NCBI RefSeq assembly: GCF_009862265.1
Contig: NZ_WWGX01000022.1
Span: 281,551 to 345,550, forward strand
Source of the DNA: Streptomyces sp. SID8352
GTDB taxonomy: Bacteria > Actinomycetota > Actinomycetes > Streptomycetales > Streptomycetaceae
DNA: 64,000 nt
Direction: 5' to 3'
Notes under the pieces: generated by a model
The model's input: the letters and a program-made list of their open reading frames with translations, nothing else
What the model was told of the DNA's origin: nothing
Database searches by the model: none
Translations under genes and position numbers: made by a program
Part shown: piece by piece, positions 1 to 8,284 of the stretch
Position numbering within the stretch: the first letter of the stretch is position 1
How the letters are laid out: each line of letters opens with the position of its first letter

Positions 1-13
1 GGGGGCGGGGCGG

Positions 14-1216
14 ATGGCCGGTCGCGCGAGGGTCATGAGGATGTCGGTCGAGCTGCCGATGTGGCGCGCGCTCGCCGGGTACCGCGTGCTCACCATGCTG
101 TACGCCATCGGCTTCTTCGCCACCGCCCACTCCGGCTTCGTCCGCCCCTGGCCGGCCGTCGGCTACTACACCGTCCTCCTCGTCTGGACCCTCGCCACCC
201 TGCCCCGCGTCGCCAACGCGGCGAGCTGCACCAAGCGGTTCCTCGCCGCCGACCTGACCGTCGCGCTCACCGGCATCCTCCTGACCCCCTTCACCGACGA
301 CCCGGAGCGGGTCATGGGGGGCGGCCCGACCCTGCCGTCGATATGGACCGCCGGTTCGGTGCTGGCCTTCGCCCTCAAGGGCGGCTGGCGCTGGGCGGCC
401 CTCGCCTCCACCCTGGTCGCCGCCGCCAACCTGGCCGAGCGCGGCACCTTCGCCCGCGACACCCTGCACAACGTCCTCCTCGTCTGGATCGCCTCCATCG
501 CCATCGGCTACGTCGTCGAGGTCGCCCGCGCCTCCGAGCGCACCCTCGCCCGCGCCCTGGAGATCGAGGCGGCGACCAGGGAGCGGGAGCGGCTCGCCCG
601 GGACATCCACGACGGGGTGCTCCAGGTGCTGGCGATGGTGCAGCGGCGCGGCGCCGTCATCGGCGGCGAGGCGGCCGAGCTGGGCCGGATGGCGGGGGAG
701 CAGGAGGTCGCGCTGCGCACCCTGGTCTCCGGCGGGCTGGTGCCCGTCTCCCGGGTCTCCGAGGACAGCACCGACGGCGCGGTGGTCCGCGTGGTGGATG
801 AGCCGGAGGAGGACGCCCCGGACGCCCCGGTGGACCTGCGCGCGCTGCTCGCCCCGTACGCGGGCGCCCGGGTGCACCTGGCCGAGCCGGGCACCCCGGT
901 GCCGATGGCCCCGGCGGCGGCGCGGGAGCTGGCCGCGGCCGTCGGCGCCGCTCTGGACAACGTCCGCCGCCACGTGGGCGCGGACGCCCGCGCCTGGCTG
1001 CTGGTCGAGGACGAGCCGGACGGGGTGGTCGTCACCGTCCGGGACGAGGGCCCCGGCATCCCCGAGGGGCGGCTCGCGGAGGCGGAGGGCCAGGGGCGGC
1101 TCGGCGTGGCCCTGTCCATCCGGGGGCGGCTGCGGGACCTCGGCGGCACCGCCGAGCTGATCTCGGTGCCCGGCCAGGGCACGGAGGTCGAACTGAGGGT
1201 CCCCAGGAGGACCTGA
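14..1216 (+). CDS. MacS-family sensor histidine kinase (DUF5931-type membrane sensor)
   Basis: Membrane-bound sensor kinase, expected to phosphorylate the response regulator encoded next. The first ~170 residues hold several hydrophobic membrane segments. An H-box RDIHDGVLQ follows, with the presumed phospho-accepting His near residue 199. A HATPase region comes next, with an asparagine-containing N-box (LDNVRRH) and a DEGPGIPEGRL G1 motif. This layout matches the HisKA_3/NarL-class kinases called MacS in actinobacteria. In-frame ATGs at 14, 35 and 41 are all possible starts. Only 13 bases precede the first one, so a start further upstream cannot be excluded. The signal sensed is unknown. The partner gene starts 127 bp downstream, consistent with an operon. 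Confidence 0.85.
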   Translation: MAGRARVMRMSVELPMWRALAGYRVLTMLYAIGFFATAHSGFVRPWPAVGYYTVLLVWTLATLPRVANAASCTKRFLAADLTVALTGILLTPFTDDPERVMGGGPTLPSIWTAGSVLAFALKGGWRWAALASTLVAAANLAERGTFARDTLHNVLLVWIASIAIGYVVEVARASERTLARALEIEAATRERERLARDIHDGVLQVLAMVQRRGAVIGGEAAELGRMAGEQEVALRTLVSGGLVPVSRVSEDSTDGAVVRVVDEPEEDAPDAPVDLRALLAPYAGARVHLAEPGTPVPMAPAAARELAAAVGAALDNVRRHVGADARAWLLVEDEPDGVVVTVRDEGPGIPEGRLAEAEGQGRLGVALSIRGRLRDLGGTAELISVPGQGTEVELRVPRRT

Positions 1217-1343
1217 GGGCGCGGCGGCGACCGGGCCCGCGGACGGCAGCGGCGCGGGCACGCGGGTGGCGCGGGCGCGCGGAAGGTACCGAAGGCATCG
1301 ACGAACACCGGCGGGATCCACGTCCGGGGGAAGGCAGCGGGCC

Positions 1344-2021
1344 ATGAGTGAAGAGCAGCGGCCGATCAGGGTCATGGTCGTCGACGACCACCCGATGTGG
1401 CGCGACGCGGTCGCCCGCGACCTGGCCGAGTCCGGCTTCGAGGTGGTCGCCACGGCGGGCGACGGCGACCAGGCGGTGCGCCGTGCCCGGGCGGTCCGGC
1501 CCGACGTCCTCGTCCTCGACCTCAACCTGCCCGGCAAGCCCGGCGCGCTGGTCTGCAAGGAGGCCGTCGGCGCCGATCCCTCGCTGCGCGTCCTGGTGCT
1601 CTCCGCCAGCGGTGAGCACGCCGACGTGCTGGAGGCGGTCAAGTCCGGCGCCACCGGCTACCTCCTGAAGTCGGCCTCCACCGAGGAACTCCAGGAAGCG
1701 GTGCGCCGCACGGCCGCCGGGGACCCGGTCTTCACCCCCGGCCTGGCCGGCCTGGTCCTCGGCGAGTACCGCCGCCTCGCCTCGGAGCCGGCCCCGGCGT
1801 CCGGCACCGGTGAGCCGGGCGCCCCCCGGCTCACCGACCGGGAGACCGAGGTGCTGCGGCTGGTCGCCAAGGGCCTGGGCTACAAGCAGATCGCGGAACG
1901 CCTGGTGATCTCCCACCGCACCGTGCAGAACCACGTCCAGAACACCCTGGGCAAGCTCCAGCTGCACAACCGGGTGGAGCTGGTCCGCTACGCCATAGAG
2001 CGCGGACTCGACACCGACTGA
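1344..2021 (+). CDS. NarL/LuxR-family response regulator
   Basis: A 225-residue two-component regulator, probably the partner of the kinase just upstream. The receiver domain shows the acidic pair in VMVVDDHP (D14, D15), the phospho-acceptor D59 in VLDLNLPG, and a conserved K in GYLLKSAS. The C-terminal LuxR-type helix-turn-helix covers about residues 162-220 (LTDRETEVLRLVAKGL and TVQNHVQNTL). The ATG at 1344 was chosen because it gives a standard receiver N terminus and has GGAAGG-like purines upstream. An open frame extending back to 1266 adds 26 Arg/Gly-rich residues with no family support. Confidence 0.9.
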   Translation: MSEEQRPIRVMVVDDHPMWRDAVARDLAESGFEVVATAGDGDQAVRRARAVRPDVLVLDLNLPGKPGALVCKEAVGADPSLRVLVLSASGEHADVLEAVKSGATGYLLKSASTEELQEAVRRTAAGDPVFTPGLAGLVLGEYRRLASEPAPASGTGEPGAPRLTDRETEVLRLVAKGLGYKQIAERLVISHRTVQNHVQNTLGKLQLHNRVELVRYAIERGLDTD

Positions 2022-2045
2022 GCCCCGCCGCCCCCGGCCCGCCCT

Positions 2046-2540
2046 GGCACACCGGGTACCTTCCCCGTGCCGCGCCCGGCCCGCCCCCGGCACACCGGGC
2101 ACGGGGCCCCGGCGGTCCCGGCCCGCGCTCCCGGCCTGGCTGCCGCCCATGGCGCCGCCCGGCCTGCCCCGGCACACCGGGCACCCTCCCCGCGCCGTCC
2201 AGCCCGCCCCTGTACACCGGGCACGGCCCCCGGCGGTCCCGGCCCGCGGCCCCGCCCCGGCTGCCGCCCACGGCGCCGCCCGGCTCGCCCCGCCACACCG
2301 GGCACTCTCCTCGTGCCGCCCGGCCCCGCCCCCGGCACACCGGGCACGGTCCCCGGCGGTCCCGGCCCGCGGCCCCGCCCCGGTTGCCGCCCGTGGCGCC
2401 GCCTGGCCTGCCCGGTAGACCGGGCACCCTCCCCGCGCCGTCCGGCCCGCCCGCCCCGGCACACCGGGCACGGCCCCCGGCGGTCCCGGCCCGCGCTCCC
2501 GCCCCGGCACCGCCCGGCCCCCCGTGCGCCGGGCAGGCCC
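2046..2540. repeat. Imperfect ~123-bp tandem repeat array, about four copies
   Basis: Four successive units begin near 2046, 2171, 2292 and 2414, with periods of about 125, 121 and 122 bp. Each unit carries two copies of a CACACCGGGCAC-like core (2048/2091, 2173/2213, 2294/2336, 2416/2459), then CCCCGGCGGTCCCGGCCCGC, then a stretch reading roughly GCTGCCGCCCATGGCGCCGC. Degenerate cores continue to about 2660. All six frames stay open across the array because of base composition, but none resembles a protein. The array fills the gap of about 740 bp between the response regulator and the dehydrogenase. The function is unknown. Confidence 0.8.
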
Positions 2541-2760
2541 GTCCCGGTACCGCTCGCGCCTGCGCACCGGACACGCCGCTGGGCATTCCGGCCCGCGCCC
2601 GTGCCGGGCACACCGGGTGGGTCCGTCCGGCCACGGTCCGTGCCCCGCCACGCCGGGCACGCCCGGCCCCCGTTCCGTCCGGCGCCGGACGGCCGCGCGC
2701 CGTATATTCGGGCCCGGGTCCGGGCGGCCGTCCGGACCGACCGGCGATCCGGGAGTGTCC

Positions 2761-3756
2761 GTGGAGATCCTCGCCTTCGGCGTGCAGGCCGACGAGAAGC
2801 CCCTGATCGAGCGGGCGTTCCTCGGCCTGGAGGAGATCCGCTGCCTGGACGTCTTCCTCACCGAGGACACCGCCCCCATCGCGGCCGGCCACGAGATCGT
2901 CTCCTCGTCCGTCAACGCGGTGCTCGGCGCCCCGGTGCTGGAGATCCTCGCGGCAGGGGGCACCCGGCTGATCGCCCAGCGCTCCACCGGCTTCAACAAC
3001 ATCGACCTGGCCGCGGCCGAGCGGCTCGGGCTGACCGTCGCACGGGTCTCGTACTACTCCCCGTTCTCGGTCGCCGAGTTCGCCTGGACCCTCGCGACGG
3101 CCGTCAACCGCCGCATCGTGCGGGCCTCCAACCGCACCCGCGACTTCGACTTCCGGCTCGACGGGCTGATGGGCCGCGACCTGCACGGCCGCACCGCCGG
3201 GGTGCTCGGCACCGGGAAGATCGGCGAGGCGTTCGCCCGGATCGCCCACGGCTTCGGCATGCGCCTGCTCGGCTGGGACGTCGCCGAGAACCCGGCCTGC
3301 GCCGCGCTCGGCATGGAGTACGTCACCCGGGAGCGGCTGCTCGCCGAGTCCGACCTGATCACCCTGCACGTTCCGCTGATGCCCGAGACCCGGCACCTGA
3401 TCGACGCCGCCGCGCTGAAGTCGATGAAGGACGACGCCATCCTCGTCAACTCCAGCCGCGGCGGACTGGTCGACGCCGCCGCCCTGGTCGGGGAGCTGCG
3501 CGCGGGCCGCTTCACCGGGGTCGGCCTGGACGTGTACGAGGCGGAGGCGGGCCTGTTCTACCTCGACAAGTCCCTGGAGCCCGTCGAGGACGACACCCTG
3601 GCCCGCCTGGTCACCTTCCCCAACGTCCTGGTCACTTCCCACCAGGCGTACTACACCCGGGACGCCGTCGGCCAGATCATCGACGCCACCGTGCGCAACG
3701 TCGCGGACTACCGGGTCGGGCGCCGCTCGGAGAACGTGCTGGTGCCGCGCGCCTGA
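2761..3756 (+). CDS. D-lactate dehydrogenase-like 2-hydroxyacid dehydrogenase
   Basis: Predicted cytosolic NAD-dependent enzyme interconverting 2-keto and D-2-hydroxy acids. Its 331 residues match the LdhA subgroup (about 330). The Rossmann dinucleotide motif is GVLGTGKIGEAFA. The catalytic trio of the family is visible: R233 in NSSRGGLVD, E260 in DVYEAEAGL and H294 in SHQAYYT. The DVYE...LFYLDKS stretch is typical of D-LDH rather than of phosphoglycerate dehydrogenase. The GTG at 2761 has GGGAG five bases upstream. An in-frame GTG at 2755 lies inside that ribosome-binding site. Its 3' end overlaps the convergent trpEG by 49 bp. The physiological substrate is not fixed by sequence. Confidence 0.85.
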   Translation: MEILAFGVQADEKPLIERAFLGLEEIRCLDVFLTEDTAPIAAGHEIVSSSVNAVLGAPVLEILAAGGTRLIAQRSTGFNNIDLAAAERLGLTVARVSYYSPFSVAEFAWTLATAVNRRIVRASNRTRDFDFRLDGLMGRDLHGRTAGVLGTGKIGEAFARIAHGFGMRLLGWDVAENPACAALGMEYVTRERLLAESDLITLHVPLMPETRHLIDAAALKSMKDDAILVNSSRGGLVDAAALVGELRAGRFTGVGLDVYEAEAGLFYLDKSLEPVEDDTLARLVTFPNVLVTSHQAYYTRDAVGQIIDATVRNVADYRVGRRSENVLVPRA

Positions 3757-5591
3757 CCGGCCAGCTCCCGCACCAGCGCCGCCCCGTCGAGCGTCAGCAC
3801 CGACTCGGGGTGGAACTGCGTCCCGGCGAACCCGGGCCCGCGCAGCGCGTGCACCTCGTGCCCCGGGCTCCGGCTGACCTCGACGCCCCGCGCGGCCAGC
3901 GCGGCGGCCCGCCCGTCGTCGCAGCGGGCCACGAAGCTGTTGTAGAAGCCGACCGTCTCCGTCCGTCCGAACAGGTCGATCTCCGTCTGCGCCCCCTGGT
4001 ACGGCACCTCCTTGCGGACGATGTCCAGCCCCAGCTCGGCCGCGATCAGCTCGTGCCCGAGGCAGACCCCGAGGAGCCCGTGCCGGTGCTCCCGCAGCGC
4101 CTCGGCGGTCAGCGCCCGCAGCAGGCGCATCCTCGGGTCGGCGGCGTCCGCCGGATCGCCGGGTCCGGGCCCGAGCACCAGCAGCCCGCGGTGCCCGCGC
4201 ACCGCCCCGCGCAGCCCCGGCTCGTCGTGGCGCCGGACGTCCACCGCGTACCCGGCCGAGCGCAGCAGGTGCGCGAGCATCGCCGTGAAGGTGTCCTCCG
4301 CGTCCACCACCAGGGCGTGTCCGGCGTCCGCCGGCACCGGCTCCCGCATCCGCAGCCAGAACGGCGCCAGCGCGGCCCGGCGCCCGTCCAGTGCCGCCCG
4401 CACCCGGGGGTCGTCGGCGAGCCGGGGCCGCGCCGCCCCGGTGCGGGGCCGCGCGGGACGCGCCCCCAGCGCCGCCAGCACCCCGGCCGCCTTGGCGTGC
4501 GTCTCCGCGACCTCGCCGGCCGGGTCCGAGCCGCGCACCAGGGTCGCGCCGACCGGCACCCGCAGCCGCCCGGCGGCGTCGATGTCGGCGGTGCGGATGA
4601 GGATGGGGGAGTCGAGGGTCCGGGCACCGCCCGCGTCCCGCCCGAGCAGCGCCAGCGCCCCGGCGTAGTAGCCGCGCCCCCCGCTCTCGTGCCGTTCGAT
4701 GACCCGGCAGGCGTTCTGCACCGGCGAGCCGGTCACCGTCGCCGCGAACAGGGTCCGCCGCAGCACCTCGCGCACGTCCAGCGAGGACCGGCCGCGCAGC
4801 TCGTACTCGGTGTGCGCGAGATGCGCCATCTCCCGCAGCCGCGGACCGACGACGACCCCGCCCATGTCCCCGACGTCGCACATCATCTTCAGCTCCTCGT
4901 CGACCACCATCGAGAGCTCCTCGATCTCCTTGGCGTCGGCGAGGAACTCCAGCAGGTGCTCCGGGGAGGGGTCCCCGGCGGGATAGCGGTAGGTGCCGCT
5001 GATCGGGTTCATCACGACCGTCCCGCCGGACATCCGCACATGCGCCTCGGGGCTCGCCCCGACCAGCGTCCGCTCCCCGGTGTGCACGACGAACGTCCAG
5101 TACGCGCCCCGCTCGGTCTCCAGCAGCCGCCGGAACAGCGCCAGCGCGTCGGCCCGCCCGAAGCCCGGGACGGTGCCCCGGTACGTGCGCCGGATCACGA
5201 AGTTGGCGCCCTCGCCCCGGCCGATCTCCTCCTCCAGCACCCGCCGCACGATCGCGGCGTACTCCTCGTCGCCGGTGTCGAAGCCGCCGTCCTCGACGCG
5301 CACCGCGTGCCCCGGGAGCGCGTCGAGTGCCTCGGCCAGCGGCACCTCGTGCCGTTCCTCGGGGGTGAGCACCAGCAGCGGCGTGCCGTCGTCGCGGACG
5401 TCGAAGCCGCGCTCGCGGATCTGCCGGAAGGGGACGAGGGCCAGCCCCTCGTCGGGCAGCGACGCCAGCCGGGCGTGCTCGGTGACCGGTCCGGTCAGCA
5501 GCTCCACCACGTCGTGGTCGCGGCCGGGGGAGCGGCGGCGCAGCAGGGCGAACGGCCGGGTGCCGGCCGCGAGGGTGTCGAGCGGGTTCAT
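3708..5591 (-). CDS. trpEG: Fused anthranilate synthase TrpE-TrpG
   Basis: Makes anthranilate from chorismate and glutamine, the first committed step to tryptophan. The 627-residue protein joins a chorismate-binding TrpE domain (about 1-420, motifs NPISGTYRYPAG, EIEELSMVVDEELKMM, TVTGSPVQNA) to a class I glutamine amidotransferase domain (about 435-627). The latter has nucleophile Cys in GVCLGHE and His/Glu in GTQFHPES. Fused forms are usual for this streptomycete locus and for phenazine-type PhzE. The Trp attenuator upstream argues for tryptophan synthesis. The ATG at 5591 was chosen because it follows the leader region. The longer open frame upstream runs antisense to the leader. Converges on the dehydrogenase gene. 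Confidence 0.92.
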   Translation of the reverse strand: MNPLDTLAAGTRPFALLRRRSPGRDHDVVELLTGPVTEHARLASLPDEGLALVPFRQIRERGFDVRDDGTPLLVLTPEERHEVPLAEALDALPGHAVRVEDGGFDTGDEEYAAIVRRVLEEEIGRGEGANFVIRRTYRGTVPGFGRADALALFRRLLETERGAYWTFVVHTGERTLVGASPEAHVRMSGGTVVMNPISGTYRYPAGDPSPEHLLEFLADAKEIEELSMVVDEELKMMCDVGDMGGVVVGPRLREMAHLAHTEYELRGRSSLDVREVLRRTLFAATVTGSPVQNACRVIERHESGGRGYYAGALALLGRDAGGARTLDSPILIRTADIDAAGRLRVPVGATLVRGSDPAGEVAETHAKAAGVLAALGARPARPRTGAARPRLADDPRVRAALDGRRAALAPFWLRMREPVPADAGHALVVDAEDTFTAMLAHLLRSAGYAVDVRRHDEPGLRGAVRGHRGLLVLGPGPGDPADAADPRMRLLRALTAEALREHRHGLLGVCLGHELIAAELGLDIVRKEVPYQGAQTEIDLFGRTETVGFYNSFVARCDDGRAAALAARGVEVSRSPGHEVHALRGPGFAGTQFHPESVLTLDGAALVRELAGQARGTSTFSERRPTR

Positions 5592-5647
5592 GTGATCCGG
5601 GTCCTTCTCGTCGTGGAGGAGAGGGACGGTCCCGGCCGCGGAGACAC

Positions 5648-5675
5648 CGAAGGCCGCCCCTCGGGGCGGCCTTCG
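5648..5675 (-). terminator. trp attenuator hairpin
   Basis: A perfect 13-bp inverted repeat (CGAAGGCCGCCCC / GGGGCGGCCTTCG) with a 2-base centre lies between the leader peptide and trpEG. On the transcript its 5' arm contains GGCCGCC, which is also complementary to GGCGGCC in leader codons 15-17, giving an alternative antiterminator. No U tract follows, which is common for streptomycete terminators. Confidence 0.8.
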
Positions 5676-5697
5676 CGAAAGTCGTGCGTACGCGCAG

Positions 5698-5754
5698 TCA
5701 GTGGGCCGCCGGATGAGCGGTCCACCACCAGGAACGGGTCGAGTGCGCGAACAT
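5698..5754 (-). CDS. trpL: trp leader peptide (three consecutive Trp codons)
   Basis: An 18-codon frame reading MFAHSTRSWWWTAHPAAH precedes trpEG. Codons 9-11 are TGG TGG TGG. This is the layout of a ribosome-mediated attenuator: a ribosome stalled on the Trp codons would free the antiterminator arm, whereas completed translation would favour the terminator at 5648-5675. A three-Trp attenuator leader before a streptomycete anthranilate synthase gene has been described for S. venezuelae. Upstream, TACGCT at 5762-5767 (minus strand) ends seven bases before the ATG, so the leader transcript may begin at or near the start codon. Confidence 0.88.
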   Translation of the reverse strand: MFAHSTRSWWWTAHPAAH

Positions 5755-5872
5755 GGCGGGCAGCGTACACGATCGGGCGGGTGGCGGTCGTGACGGACCG
5801 TGTCCGGACAGTGCCGTCTCACGGACTGGGCGGGCGGCGGTGCACCCCGGCCGACCGCGTACTGTTTGGAGC

Positions 5873-7228
5873 GTGACCGTCAACGCTGATTCCCGAAGTG
5901 TCGCCGCCGAGGCGACGTGGCGAAGCCTGCCTGCGGCGCAGCAGCCCGAGTACCCGGACGCCGAGGCCCTGCGCGATGTGATCGCCGAGCTGGGCACCTA
6001 TCCCCCGCTGGTCTTCGCCGGTGAGTGCGACCAGTTGCGCGGGCGGATGGCCGCGGTCGCCCGGGGCGAGGCGTTCCTGCTCCAGGGCGGTGACTGCGCG
6101 GAGTCGTTCGACGCGGTGTCGGCCGAGCACATCCGGGCCAAGCTGAAGACGCTGCTCCAGATGGGCGCCGTCCTCACCTACGCCGCGTCCGTGCCCGTGG
6201 TGAAGGTCGGCCGGATCGCCGGCCAGTACTCCAAGCCGCGCTCCAAGCCCACCGAGACCCGCGACGGCGTGACCCTGCCGACCTACCGCGGCGACTCGGT
6301 CAACGGCTTCGCGTTCACCGAGGCCGACCGGGTGCCCGACCCGCAGCGGCTCAAGCGGATGTACCACGCCTCGGCCTCGACGCTGAACCTGGTGCGCGCC
6401 TTCACCACCGGCGGCTACGCCGACCTGCGCCAGGTGCACGCGTGGAACCAGGACTTCGTGAAGTCCTCCCCGTCCGGCCAGCGCTACGAGCAGCTCGCCC
6501 GGGAGATCGACAACGCGCTGCACTTCATGCGGGCCTGCGGCACCGACCCGGAGGAGTTCCGGACCGTCGAGTTCTTCGCCTCCCACGAGGCGCTGCTCCT
6601 CGACTACGAGTCCGCGCTGACCCGCGTCGACTCGCGCACCGGGAACCTCTACGACGTCTCCGGGCACATGGTGTGGATCGGTGAGCGCACCCGGCAGCTC
6701 GACCACGCGCACATCGAGTTCGCCTCCCGGATCAGCAACCCGATCGGCATCAAGCTCGGCCCCAGCACCACGGCCGAGGAGGCGCTGCAGTACATCGAGC
6801 GCCTCGACCCCGACCGCGAGCCCGGCCGGCTGACCTTCATCGTCCGCATGGGCGCCGACAAGGTCCGCGACAAGCTCCCCGAGCTGGTCGAGAAGGTCAC
6901 CGCGTCCGGCGCCGTGGTGGCCTGGGTGACGGACCCGATGCACGGCAACACCTTCGAGGCGGCCTCGGGTCACAAGACCCGGCGCTTCGACGACGTGCTC
7001 GACGAGGTCAAGGGCTTCTTCGAGGTCCACAAGGGCCTCGGCACCCACCCGGGCGGCATCCACGTGGAGCTGACCGGCGACGACGTCACCGAGTGCGTGG
7101 GCGGCGGCGACGAGATCTTCGTCGACGACCTGCACCAGCGCTACGAGACGGCCTGCGACCCGCGGCTCAACCGCAGCCAGTCGCTGGACCTGGCGTTCCT
7201 CGTCGCGGAGATGTACCGGGACCAGTGA
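5873..7228 (+). CDS. aroH: Class II 3-deoxy-7-phosphoheptulonate (DAHP) synthase
   Basis: Condenses phosphoenolpyruvate and erythrose-4-phosphate to DAHP, opening the shikimate pathway. The 451-residue length fits the class II (plant/actinobacterial) family. Recognisable motifs run along the protein: LLQGGDCAESF, KPRSKPTE, YRGDSVNG, SHEALLLDYE, HMVWIGERTRQLD, GIKLGPS, WVTDPMHGNT and HVELTGDDVTEC. These include the Cys, His and Glu metal ligands of the family. The GTG at 5873 sits seven bases after TACTGT (5860-5865), with no clear Shine-Dalgarno sequence, suggesting a leaderless message. It is transcribed divergently from the trp leader, whose pathway it feeds. Confidence 0.93.
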   Translation: MTVNADSRSVAAEATWRSLPAAQQPEYPDAEALRDVIAELGTYPPLVFAGECDQLRGRMAAVARGEAFLLQGGDCAESFDAVSAEHIRAKLKTLLQMGAVLTYAASVPVVKVGRIAGQYSKPRSKPTETRDGVTLPTYRGDSVNGFAFTEADRVPDPQRLKRMYHASASTLNLVRAFTTGGYADLRQVHAWNQDFVKSSPSGQRYEQLAREIDNALHFMRACGTDPEEFRTVEFFASHEALLLDYESALTRVDSRTGNLYDVSGHMVWIGERTRQLDHAHIEFASRISNPIGIKLGPSTTAEEALQYIERLDPDREPGRLTFIVRMGADKVRDKLPELVEKVTASGAVVAWVTDPMHGNTFEAASGHKTRRFDDVLDEVKGFFEVHKGLGTHPGGIHVELTGDDVTECVGGGDEIFVDDLHQRYETACDPRLNRSQSLDLAFLVAEMYRDQ

Positions 7229-7339
7229 GGCCCGGCCCGTGCGCGCCCCGTGCGCGGGGCGGCACGGCACGGAGTGGGGCGCGGGTCACAGCCGATCCGC
7301 GCCCCTTTCCCTGTCGCACCTCCGCCGACATGGGTAAGG

Positions 7340-7358
7340 TTAGGTTTGCCTCACCGAT
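7340..7358 (+). promoter_or_regulatory. Iron box (DmdR1/DtxR-type operator)
   Basis: The 19-mer TTAGGTTTGCCTCACCGAT matches 15 of 19 positions of the streptomycete iron box TTAGGTTAGGCTCACCTAA. It lies about 47 bp before the bfd start, a position suited to blocking its promoter when iron is plentiful. Confidence 0.75.
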
Positions 7359-7404
7359 CAATCGGGGCGGCGCCACTGATCGATCCCGTCGGGAGGTGAA
7401 CCGC

Positions 7405-7644
7405 GTGTTCGTCTGCAGCTGCTTCGGTGTGACCGAGGAACAGGTGAGGAACCACGCGGAGGCGGGCGCCTGCACGCCTCGGCAGATCGCCTCCGCCTGC
7501 AAGGCCGGCACCGACTGCGGCGGCTGCGTCCGGCGCATCCAGGCCCTGCTGGGCCGCGGCGCCTGCCCCCGCCGGACCGTCGCCGACCGGGGCGGACCGG
7601 TTCTCGCGGAACTTCCCGGGACCGGCCTCCCCGAAGCCGCCTGA
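7405..7644 (+). CDS. bfd: Bacterioferritin-associated ferredoxin-like [2Fe-2S] protein
   Basis: A 79-residue cytosolic protein with four Cys in the Bfd pattern: CSC near the N terminus (MFVCSCFGVTEEQV) and CxxC in the middle (GTDCGGCVRRI). Bfd proteins pass electrons to bacterioferritin to release stored iron as Fe(II). The Arg/Pro-rich tail of about 25 residues is longer than in the shortest homologues. The GTG at 7405 is preceded by GGGAGG at a good distance. An in-frame GTG at 7396 overlaps that ribosome-binding site. It is preceded by an iron box and converges on bfr. Low-iron induction is inferred from the box. Confidence 0.88.
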   Translation: MFVCSCFGVTEEQVRNHAEAGACTPRQIASACKAGTDCGGCVRRIQALLGRGACPRRTVADRGGPVLAELPGTGLPEAA

Positions 7645-7693
7645 GCGGCCCCCTGCCGGGTCCGGCCCGGCGCCGGCGGCCCGCCCGTCCCGG

Positions 7694-8212
7694 TCAGTGG
7701 GACGAGAAGCCGTCCGTGCCCGGTCCCGAGGCGTCCGGCTGGGACTGCTCGATGACCGTCGACAGGTACAGCGACTCGCCCAGCTTCTCGATCAGGTCGA
7801 GCTGGGTCTCCAGGTAGTCGATGTGGTGCTCCTCGTCGGCGAGGATCGCCTCGAAGATGTTGGCCGACGTGATGTCGCTCTTGGCCCGCATCACCTCGAC
7901 GCCGCGGCGCAGCCGGTCGATCGCCTCGATCTCGATCTCGCGGTCGGCCTGGAACATCTCGGTCACCGACTGGCCCACCCGGACGTGGAACAGCCGCTGG
8001 TAGTTCGGCAGCCCGTCCAGCAGCAGGATGCGGTCGGTGAGCAGCTCGGCGTGGCGCATCTCGTCGAAGGACTCGGCGCGGGTGTACTTCGCCAGCTTCG
8101 TCCAGCCCTTGTGGTCCTGCAGCTTGGAGTGCAGGAAGTACTGGTTGATCGCGGTCAGCTCGGCGGTGAGCTGTTCGTTGAGGAACTCGATGACCTCGGG
8201 GTCGCCCTGCAT
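7694..8212 (-). CDS. bfr: Bacterioferritin
   Basis: Subunit of the 24-mer haem-containing iron store. At 172 residues it is slightly longer than the usual ~158, with a short hydrophilic tail. All ferroxidase-centre ligands sit at canonical numbers: E18, E51, H54, E94, E127 and H130. The haem-ligand Met is M52. The ATG at 8212 has AAGGAG upstream at normal spacing. Longer frames reach back over the promoter. The gene faces bfd, its likely electron donor for iron release. Two inverted repeats lie between it and the divergent oxidoreductase gene. Confidence 0.95.
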   Translation of the reverse strand: MQGDPEVIEFLNEQLTAELTAINQYFLHSKLQDHKGWTKLAKYTRAESFDEMRHAELLTDRILLLDGLPNYQRLFHVRVGQSVTEMFQADREIEIEAIDRLRRGVEVMRAKSDITSANIFEAILADEEHHIDYLETQLDLIEKLGESLYLSTVIEQSQPDASGPGTDGFSSH

Positions 8213-8284
8213 CGTGTGGGACTCCTTCCAGCGGGAACAGGAGGGTTGCGCCGCATGATTGCACCGGAGGGGAAGATCGTCCAG

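Noticed and set aside
2046..2540. Repeat array considered as a CRISPR
   Set aside because: Units are ~123 bp, diverged and contiguous, with no short identical repeats separated by unique spacers, and no cas genes nearby.
1831..4881. 1016-codon open frame on the minus strand across the repeats, the dehydrogenase and trpEG
   Set aside because: Arg/Gly/Ala-only composition, antisense to a clear dehydrogenase and out of frame with trpEG. Long open shadow frames are normal at this GC content.
2067..5876. 1269-codon open frame on the plus strand
   Set aside because: Runs through the tandem repeat and antisense to trpEG; no protein family signal and a Pro/Arg-biased composition.
7244..7260. Small hairpin GCCCCG-TGCG-CGGGGC after aroH as a terminator
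   Set aside because: Only six base pairs and easily found by chance in this composition.
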